Positions 57,201 through 64,000 of a stretch of DNA of 64,000 nt are shown piece after piece. How positions within the stretch are numbered: the stretch's first letter is position 1; each line of letters begins with the position of its first letter. The stretch is from the NCBI GenBank assembly GCA_021521415.1, contig JAIQDT010001104.1:248001-312000 (forward strand). Reading direction: 5' to 3'. Both the position numbers and the translations under genes were made by a program. The notes beneath the pieces are model-generated. The model made no database searches. It was not told where the DNA came from and worked only from the letters and a program-made list of their open reading frames with translations. The stretch comes from Bidens hawaiensis (taxonomy: Eukaryota; Streptophyta; Magnoliopsida; Asterales; Asteraceae).

Positions 57201-57712
57201 TGTTGGTGCATTTTGTGACCGTCGCTATGCAATTCTGACCAGCGGAGATGAAGTGGTGAGTTAGAACAACTTCACCATAGGCGAAGTTAGAACAACTTCG
57301 CCATTGGCGAAGTTAGGATAACTTCGCCTACAGCCCAAGCCCAAGCCCAAGCCCGCGAAGTTGGTTTGTCTATATATATGTGTGTCTTGTTAAGGGTTTA
57401 GCATCCAGAAAAAGAGAGTGTGTTTTGTGTAGCTGTTATTATCTAGAGAGAAACAGATAGAGAGTGTCGTGTGGGCAGACCCGAGGTAGAGCTCACCTCG
57501 GGTCGGCCGTGTTTTTGGTTTTGTTCGGTATGTAACATGGTTTGGTTATTATATATTGGATCTGCAGATTCGTTTTATCCCATTTGTGTATTTGTTTGTG
57601 TGTAATCGTGTTCTTCGTCTTCCAACACCATAAACGAGTCTAGGAGGATTCCGCACTCCTAAACATCGTGCGGATCTCGTATCGATCAGCGACACCCCGG
57701 GGGGGACTTACA

Positions 57713-60217
57713 AAAAATATAATTGATTAATAAATTGTTAGATAAAGTATTTTTGGTAAGTCAAGTGACTCAATTTTGTTAGTCTTAATCTTTTTGGTGA
57801 GTTAAAATTAACTCATTTTCTCCCTCTTAAATTATGACATATTTTGAAAAATATTTACAGATTTATATACAAAAAAAGATAGATATGTTGATTTATTCAA
57901 AATTGATCGATGACTTTAGTGAAAAGGTCAACAAAGCTGTTGTCAGATGGACTATTCTAAACATGCATTATCACATAATATAACAAAGTTGAAGAGATTC
58001 AAACTGAAACCAGTAGCTGATGCTGGATTCATCACTTGAGAGAAGTAATTGGACGAGGTGAGCTTGAAAAATTCTCGACAAGTTGTGGTTGAGCCATTTG
58101 AACAAGGTTGGTGTAGTTGAAGCACAAAGTATGAAGCATTTTCCATTCCCTGAAGTTTGTCATCCCATGTCGCTTATGAAAGACTCGAATCCACCATCGA
58201 ATGGTTTAGCGTCAAATAGCAAGGGTTCGTCTCCCATTATATGCCGGGTGCAACCACTCTCTAAGTACCGAATACTCTTAGATAGTACTCCTTCATTTAC
58301 CCTACTTGCACTAAGCGTTTAAATGGACATGGGTTCCCGAGACTTAGTTGTCTCGGGAAGGTCAACCATAAATCGACAAAACATGATTTTATTTCCTGAA
58401 AACAATTTATTTCTTGGCGACTCATCGCTTGAAGAAAAGTCCTTAGGAATCCAAGCACAAACTTTTTCCTTTGTTTTGGCAATTTTGGACTTTTGTTTTC
58501 TTGATTTTAAAACTATTTTTGGTGAATCCTTAGACTTTTCAGTCTTAGGATCCTTTTTGAGTTTATCCTTTTTAGTTTTCCTAAATGGTTTTCTCTTGCG
58601 TTTCACTTTATTGACTTTGGATCTCACATCCACTTCACTGGCTTCACTATCTGCTTGATCGGTCCTTGAATCTGGGCTATTAAAGCACCTTTTGGGGACT
58701 GACTAAGTCGCCTTTGAATATCATGTTGTTGCTTGAACCAGTGTTTGCAATGTCTTGCAAGGTGAGAAGAATGACCACATACAAGACAACATTTTCTCTT
58801 AGGAGCACTATAGAACTCATCAGAACTATAATATGGTTGGTGCGGTGGGAAAGGTGACCCGTGGAGAGGAACATGATCATAAAACACATTTGATGATTGA
58901 CCCTGATCATCAAAAACATTAGTGTAATATGGATCAACAAAAATTTGTTGATAATGACCATAATAGTTGTTATCAAAACATTTGTATAATTGAGGACTTT
59001 GTGAATGATTAGTTGTTTGAAAAAAAATGATCTTTTATTTGGTGGCACGTATTTACATGAAGTACTTGTTTGACTTTCATTTTCAAACACTTTACTTTTA
59101 CTTGAATTATCCTATGTCTTACAACTTGATATGTTCACCTCAACAAGCCTTTCCATCGACTCACTTTCTTCTACACAACCTGTTGAAAAAGATGAACTAC
59201 CATTAGGACTCACTGAAGGAAGAACTGGATCAACTGTCTTAGGAACAGCAGTAACGAATGTCTTTGGTTTTGGCACGTGACCAATACCATAGAACATTTC
59301 CTCCTCTGGTGGGGAATTAAAGCTAAAGTGAGGAAGACTAGTATAGTTGTCGCTAAATGGAGGTGGGACTTTGGTACTATCATAGCGTAAACCTGTCTTT
59401 ATATTTAATCCCATCTATGCCCCCCAATTATTCCATTAATCTTTTCGGAGGCTAACTCAAATTTTTCATTGGTAATTTTTCTTTGGGCTAAGTCTAGCTC
59501 TAACTTGACAAGTTTAGCATTTAACTCAACTACATGTTTTTCATGATGTTCAACTAATTTTTCAGCTATAAAAACATTTTCACTAAGTTTAGCTATGTCA
59601 TTACCGTGAGTTTTAATCCTAGTAGCGTAGATCTTTTCAGCTTTCTTAAGTTCATCATTCTGACACTTAATTTTATGGATTTGATATAAAATTTTAGCAT
59701 TATGGTTTCTACAGTGCACAACTTTATCAATACAAGCTTGTGAGGAAAGTTTGTGTACCTCAAGAATGAGAGAGGCAGGTGTAGGTATTCTAGTAATGGA
59801 GCTTGACGAGGTGCTTGCTTGACTACTTCCACCTGCAGCATACTCAGGGATGATAGGACTTTCTTGACTGCTTACACCCGTAACACTTGTGTCATCTTTA
59901 TTTTCTTTGCACCAAAACTTGATGGTAGAAGTCAACTCTAAGAGTGTTAAGGTATCCAGGTTTGTCGTTCACTTGATGGTAATCACACTGCTGTTCCATG
60001 TGTAAGGCAGTGAATTCAACAACTTCATGTTGATCTCAGACAACTTATTTGTGATACCGACACTTCTCAATTTAGTAACGAGTGACTCAAATCTGTTGAT
60101 GAGAGAGGCAATCGATTCTCCTTGAATATGTTTAAACATGTTGAATTCTCCTTTTAACATGTCCTTTTGTCATTTATTCATATTGAGACTTCCTTCAAGC
60201 TTAGAATTGTAAGACAT
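57713..60217 (-). pseudogene. E3 copia gag with protease and RNase H scraps
   Basis: Minus strand from the ATG at 60217 (MSYNSKLEGSLNMNK, then stop). Gag continues with FNMFKHIQGESIASLINRFE...LLNSLPYTWNS (60160-59969), a coiled coil (59700-59420: KAEKIYATRIKTHGNDIAKL...VVELNAKLVKLELDL), PPPFSDNYTSLPHF, a zinc knuckle CLVCGHSSHLARHC (about 58790-58750) and a Lys-rich tail (58633-58319). A protease scrap at about 58240-58195 reads YLESGCTRHIMGDEPLLF, with the catalytic Asp changed to Glu. Integrase and most RT are deleted. RNase H scraps follow near 58010-57900 (LCDNACLE; SDNSFVDLFTK). The layout resembles C2 gag but the sequence is clearly another lineage. Confidence 0.82.
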
Positions 60218-60926
60218 TTTTGTTTTCGTTTTTTTTAATATATATTTTTTTAATAGAAAATTAAGTAACAACAATAAAGTTTTTTTTGGTCAAAGTCAAC
60301 GGGTCAATGTCAACAGGTAAGACTCGAATACCTGTTCGATTAAAACAATTTTTTTGGTTAACGTTCGAATACGCGTTCGATTCGAACCGAATTTTTTTGG
60401 TCAAAGTCAAAAAGTCAACGGGTCAACGGTCAACGTTCGAATACCCATTCGATTCGAATTGAATTTTTTTGGTCTAACGGTCAAAGTTCGAATACCCGTT
60501 CGATTCGAATAAGAAAATTTTTTTGGTCAAAGTCAATGGTCAAAGGTTGGACCTGCTCGATAGCCGTTGACTGACGGCTCGATTAGCCGACTGAACTGGC
60601 TCGATTAGCCGACTGGACCGGCTCAATTAGCCTATTTTTTATAGGAAAGATATTAAGCCAAATATCAATAAAGTTTAAAGGACTTTAGCCTAAAAACCAA
60701 TAGATTGGCTTAAATATGAGTTTTTATACCGGATCTGAACTCGACACAAAATCCAAGAACACCAAAAACTAAGATTTGAAGATTTTCGGGTATCTCTAGG
60801 ATGTAAAGCACTTCAAAGGTAGTGAGTAACACCAAAAACAACCTCAAATCTACCAAAAACTAAGATCAAAACCCGAATAGTTTGATCCGAAAACCACAAA
60901 GTTGAGCCGAAATCTCTGATACCACT
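60218..60926 (-). repeat. E3 leader with GGTCAAAGTCAA / TTCGAATACC repeats
   Basis: Plus-strand 60280-60560 repeats a unit of about 60-80 bp built from TTTTTTTGGTCAAAGTCAA, CGGTCAACGTTCGAATAC and CCGTTCGATTCGAA, at least four times. 60565-60640 repeats GGCTCGATTAGCCGACTG three times. The rest is leader up to the primer-binding site (complement of 60914-60924). Confidence 0.8.
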
Positions 60927-61305
60927 TGTAAGTCCTCTTTGGATGGATCTAACAACTTTACTCAGATCAATCCGTGTTGTTAGCTAGCGGAAATCACTAA
61001 CAACACTCGGATCTCAGATCTTAGTTTGTAAGAAAGAAAAGATAGAAAGATAGAAAAGTTAGGTAGGTAGTGTTTGGGGAGAGAGAATTTCTCTTTATTT
61101 CCAAGTGGGTGTTTTTGAATTATGAAGAGTAATGACAAAGATTGGTTGGGGAAATGGGTAAAGTAACCTTACATATGGTCTCCATTTCTCCAACTTTTAT
61201 AATCTGTCCTTAGAAAATAAACGTACTAAGGTACGTAATACACCAACTATAAGCAAATATAAAGACATACACAATCCTAAAACTAATATAGAAATTGGTC
61301 CTACA
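60927..61305 (-). repeat. E3 5' LTR (379 bp)
   Basis: Mate of 31181-31559; on the plus strand runs TGTAAGTCC...GGTCCTACA, followed by the target duplication CTAAG. Confidence 0.93.
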
Positions 61306-61417
61306 CTAAGTAAGCTGTAAATACATAAGGTAAACAAATAAACACGTATGGGGTCATAAGCGTGTTTCTAGGACTTTTCTAACGACCTATTTTAATCCTT
61401 CGGATCTGATATCAATC

Positions 61418-61731
61418 TGTCACACCCAAACCTAAGGCGGAAATGCCGGTGTGCGATTTGATTGTTCACAGCTCACAAGGTACTATCATGCAATTGTATA
61501 GTGACAATATCTAATTTATTTAATTTAAAAAACGAGTAACAAACAAGTACATCTAGTATAAAGAAATTACAAAACAAGATCAAATAGTTCTTGAACAAGT
61601 TTTAAATCCTAAAAGTCATCCCTAAGTGATCTTCATCTTGATTAACAATCCAACCTGATAACATGCAAATGTGTACAAAATAGAATAGGTTTGTCCACAC
61701 GAGATTGAGTGAGAAAATCACCAGTGACAAT

Positions 61732-61763
<32 letters not shown>

Positions 61764-62532
61764 ATAAAACTGCAAAACTGTTATCTGTGAGTGTAAACAA
61801 TCAAATCGTAGCATGTAACTATTACAAACAAATAATGATATGTGGGCTAAACCGTTACCATGCGAATTGGGCATTTATTACCATGATAAAAAAGTTGAGT
61901 TGTCGGTAAAACCATTGTCATAGAGAAATCGAATAGAGAAATCAGGCATTGGTTACCGAAAGCTAATTTTGACCAGAAGATAGAGAAATCGAATATTCAA
62001 ATATTTTGACTATTATGCCTTAAAACGGACCGGAGAGCAATTGACCGAAAAAAACCCATCAATCAATAAAATTGATTGAGGGCTTTTGTTTGTTAGACAA
62101 AAACAAACATTTTTCATCAAGACAACTTACCCGGAAAGATTATGGAACAATGAAAAATCACGAGTCAAAGGGTCTTGAAGCACAAAAGTCAAACCGTGTA
62201 ATGAAACTTTTTGAAGAAAATATCATGAAACATTATGCACGACTTTTTAATAGGTGGGGGATGAGTTTGTAGAAGTATTTAGGGTTTCTTGATAGGTTGG
62301 TTTTAATAATAAAAGTCAGAATTTGTTTATTTGGTAAATTGGCTCGAATTGGAAACGATATAATCAATTAATGACGAAATCATGTATAATAACCTAGGGA
62401 TTTCGTTTGTAATCATAGGGGAACGAATTTGGACACATTATAACATCATATGACGTATTTTGTGGCTTAAGTTTCTTGAGTTTTGGCAAAAGGAGTCCTT
62501 ATATTTTTATAACCGCGATTATTAGCTGTTTT
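61418..62532 (-). repeat. E4 LTR, right copy, truncated
   Basis: Diverged copy of 24056-25560 starting TGTCACACCC, with an extra (TA)n run at 61738-61765 and a deleted stretch near 61920. It is cut at 62533 by a CACTA terminus; the left copy continues (GCCGTTTTAAGGG) where this one switches to CACTACAAG. Confidence 0.83.
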
Positions 62533-62602
62533 CACTACAAGAAATCTCTCCATTAGTGGCGACACCTTTAGAGGTGATATCATTAATAGCGGCGACATAG
62601 TG
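62533..62602 (+). mobile_element. CACTA transposon terminus
   Basis: CACTACAAGAAA at 62533 is the standard CACTA end, followed by GTGGCGACACC and GCGGCGACA subterminal units. No second terminus was identified, and the target duplication cannot be checked. The E4 LTR alignment confirms an insertion point exactly here. Confidence 0.75.
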
Positions 62603-62985
62603 AAAAAAAAACAAGCGGGGTTATTTCCCCCCAGCGCCCCCCCCCCCCCCCAAATTAACCCTAAAATCTCAATCTCTCTCTTCCAAATTCATTCTCTTTT
62701 CCTTTACATGATTTCACCACCGGAGCTTCTCTCCCAAATATTTCCCCTGTCGTCGATATCTTCCGTCTCTCGGACCCTTGATTTGCTCCGTGATAGGGTT
62801 AAAAAAATACTAGGAGAAGGATGAAACCAAATTCTCTGGATGATCACCAGAATGGATAGCATCAGAGTTAAATTAAACCAATTACAAAGTTACCAAAACA
62901 ACCCACAAAAACAAATAAAAACCATAATGGTCCTTAACCAATGAAAAATAAATAAACTAATTAAAAATACGATTTTAACGCATCA
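62603..62985. other. C-run, CT-rich leader-like DNA and possible chromovirus LTR
   Basis: A C16-18 run lies at about 62637-62653, then a C+T-rich stretch resembling a plant 5' leader (a 74-codon ORF spans it, no known domain). 62822-62985 (…GCATCA) could be the start of the 3' LTR of the chromovirus to the right: on the minus strand a purine tract GGCTAAGGAGGTAGTCT is followed by TGATGCGTTAAAATCG. The other LTR end was not located. Confidence 0.4.
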
Positions 62986-62996
62986 AGACTACCTCC

Positions 62997-64000
62997 TTAG
63001 CCACTTTTGTCCTCAAGAGTGAGCTCCGTGAAATCTGGAAAACGCAACTTCAGCTCGTCTAGAAATTCCCATGTAGCGTCTTGAGTGGTTTGACCCTTCC
63101 AATGCACGAGCACCTTCATGACCGCCCTATGACCCCTTTTCACCAACTTCCTATCCAACACGGCATGTGGATGCAAATTAAACCGGACCTCCACGGGAAG
63201 AGGGATAATTTTTTCCGGCGGTCCGCACGGTCCCTTAAGCAGCGAAACATGAAAAACCGGATGGATATGAGCGTCTTCGGGGAGATCTAGTTTATACGCA
63301 ATCGCGCCCACCCTTTCTACGATCAAAAACGGCCCGAAATACTTAGGAGTGAGTTTGAATGTTTGTGCACCCTTAGTGAGTTCTGCATGTAGGGTTGATG
63401 CTTAAGATATACCCACTGACCCGTTTCAAATTCCCTTTCCGATCTCTTCTTGTCAGCCTGTTGTTTCATCCTGTTCTAGGTGTTCAAAATGCCTTAGTAC
63501 CTTTATAGCAGCCTCACGATCCTGCATCACCTCATCAACTTCGCCATCCATGGCATCTTTCGGGATGTAGGGTATGTGAAACGGGGGCGGGTACCCATAC
63601 AAAGCCTCGAACGGTGTACGACCCAAAGAAGAATGAAACGTGGTATTGTACCACCATTCGGCCATAGCGACCCACTTGACCCACGTGTGAGGACGTTCCA
63701 TAACCATGCATCGTAAGTACCCCTCCAAACACCGGTTTACCACCTCCGTTTGGCCATCCGTTTGCGGGTGGTACGCCGTGGATAATTTTGCCTCTATCCC
63801 TTGTAGATGTAAAAATTAGTTCCCAAAAGAACTCAAAAAAATCGGATCGCGGCCATACACTATCGAACTCGGGCACCCATGCAACTTATAAGCGTTGTCA
63901 AAAAAGACTTGGGCTACATCCTTGGCTGAATAAGGGTGACCCAACAACAAAAAATGGCCGTATTTCGTCAAGCGATCCACCACCACGAAGACGGTATCCT
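62997..64000 (-). pseudogene. Ty3-gypsy chromovirus (Reina-like) integrase-chromodomain, partial
   Basis: Minus-strand pol 3' end, running off the window at 64000. From the right: HFLLLGHPYSAKDVAQVFFD (integrase core), STAYHPQTDGQTEVVNRCLE, then WYNTTFHSSLGRTPFEALYG (63743-63453). A frameshift follows (RMKQQADKKRSEREFETG read in another frame), then IVERVGAIAYKLDLPEDAHI, HPVFHVSLLK and a chromodomain (VLVHWKGQTTQDATWEFLDELKLRFPDF), ending at 62997. Stops near 63810 and the frameshift mark it as decayed. The LDRKLVKRG...VLVHWKG form suggests Reina rather than the Tekay type of G1. Confidence 0.9.

Larger units (their letters stand above)
42925..57712 (+). mobile_element. N-family element N2, split by C2
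   Basis: 42925-42996 is a scrap of N interior ending in the purine tract CAAAGGGGAGTC. An LTR at 42997-43501 (505 bp) is followed by a primer-binding site variant TGCTATCAGAGCC (43504). The interior 43502-43868 continues at 56218-57200, and the last LTR is 57201-57712 (512 bp). The first LTR thus has a purine tract on its left and a primer-binding site on its right, meaning a recombined LTR-interior-LTR-interior-LTR array that lost its left part. No matching target duplication is expected or found: GAGTC on the left, AAAAA on the right. Confidence 0.85.
31181..61305 (-). mobile_element. Ty1-copia element E3, split by a 24-26 kb nest
   Basis: LTRs are 31181-31559 and 60927-61305, both 379 bp. 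The target duplication CTAAG is exact at 31176-31180 and 61306-61310. Orientation is minus: the primer-binding site (TGGTATCAGAG) is the complement of 60914-60924, and the purine tract CCTAAAGGGAGAT is the complement of about 31560-31573. Its own sequence survives at about 31560-32100 and 57713-60926 (gag, protease scrap, RNase H scrap); most of pol is deleted. C1, N1, N2 and C2 lie between these blocks. Confidence 0.93.
24056..62532 (-). mobile_element. Old LTR retrotransposon E4 (host of the 25-62 kb nest)
   Basis: The LTR copy at 24056-25792 begins TGTCATACC and ends GCTACA. A diverged second copy begins at 61418 (TGTCACACCC). A degenerate primer-binding site lies just before it (complement of about 61404-61416, TTGATATCAGAT against the usual TTGGTATCAGAGC). 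A purine tract (complement of GTCTCCC at 25793) lies after the first copy, so the element runs on the minus strand. The second LTR is cut off by a CACTA terminus at 62533, so its outer end and target duplication cannot be checked. No gag or pol can be read in the remaining interior (25793-31180 and 61306-61417), so it may be non-autonomous or heavily deleted. Confidence 0.8.

Noticed and set aside
42997..57712. Target duplication for N2
   Set aside because: Flanks are GAGTC (its own purine tract) and AAAAA; the left end is recombined, so no duplication can be claimed.

Overview
The window is nuclear DNA from a flowering plant, probably a eudicot. The evidence is the transposon content (Ty1-copia of the Maximus/SIRE type, Ty3-gypsy chromoviruses with chromodomains, Athila/Tat-like gag, Stowaway, hAT and CACTA elements, a tRNA-derived SINE) and a plant mitochondrial DNA insert carrying nad7, nad9 and plastid-type trnH fragments. 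The retrotransposon flavour would fit Asteraceae, but I cannot prove the family. I found no intact host gene. Almost everything is a stack of transposons inserted into one another, and most of their coding regions carry stops or frameshifts.

1-9.8 kb: AT-rich intergenic DNA with old debris. It holds a copia RNase H remnant, a SINE, long-inverted-repeat (foldback) elements, a Stowaway MITE, a decayed Athila/Tat gag and an oppositely oriented decayed protease.

9.8-23.2 kb: a non-coding LTR retrotransposon (called X here) with target duplication ATGGT. Its right LTR was split three times: by about 1.85 kb of mitochondrial DNA (nad7, nad9, trnH pieces), by a 9.2 kb Tekay/Del-like Ty3-gypsy element (G1, minus strand), and by a 289 bp hAT MITE rich in GGTACC, with an 8-bp target duplication. 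23.2-24.05 kb is a degraded, unidentified coding-like segment that X had split.

24.06-62.5 kb: an old LTR element (E4, minus orientation). It contains a solo LTR, a probable second solo LTR and a second hAT MITE, and was split by a copia element (E3, target duplication CTAAG). E3 contains a 5'-truncated Maximus/SIRE-like copia element (C1). C1 is interrupted in gag by a complete non-autonomous element (N1, target duplication GAAAC) and fused at its 3' LTR to a second element of that family (N2). N2 is in turn split by a complete Maximus/SIRE-like element (C2, 43869-56217, target duplication GATTG). The order of insertion is therefore E4, E3, C1, N-type, C2. C2 is the youngest large copy: its LTRs show about 7 differences in 412 bp. 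It encodes gag, pol and an extra 3' ORF of unknown function.

62.5-64 kb: a CACTA terminus, C-rich/CT-rich DNA, and the 3' end of a Reina-like chromovirus running off the window on the minus strand.

The most unusual signals are: (i) arrays of a short motif (GCGAAGTT and its complement AACTTCGC) in the LTRs and directly ahead of both the gag and the extra-ORF start codons of C2; (ii) an LTR hairpin around an invariant GAGCTCA loop whose stem changes compensatorily between families X and N; (iii) a gag-pol TAA stop followed by a splice-acceptor-like tract, kept in both C1 and C2; (iv) paired hairpins downstream of pol in C1 and C2; (v) a mitochondrial insertion whose two junctions can be read against the sister LTR.
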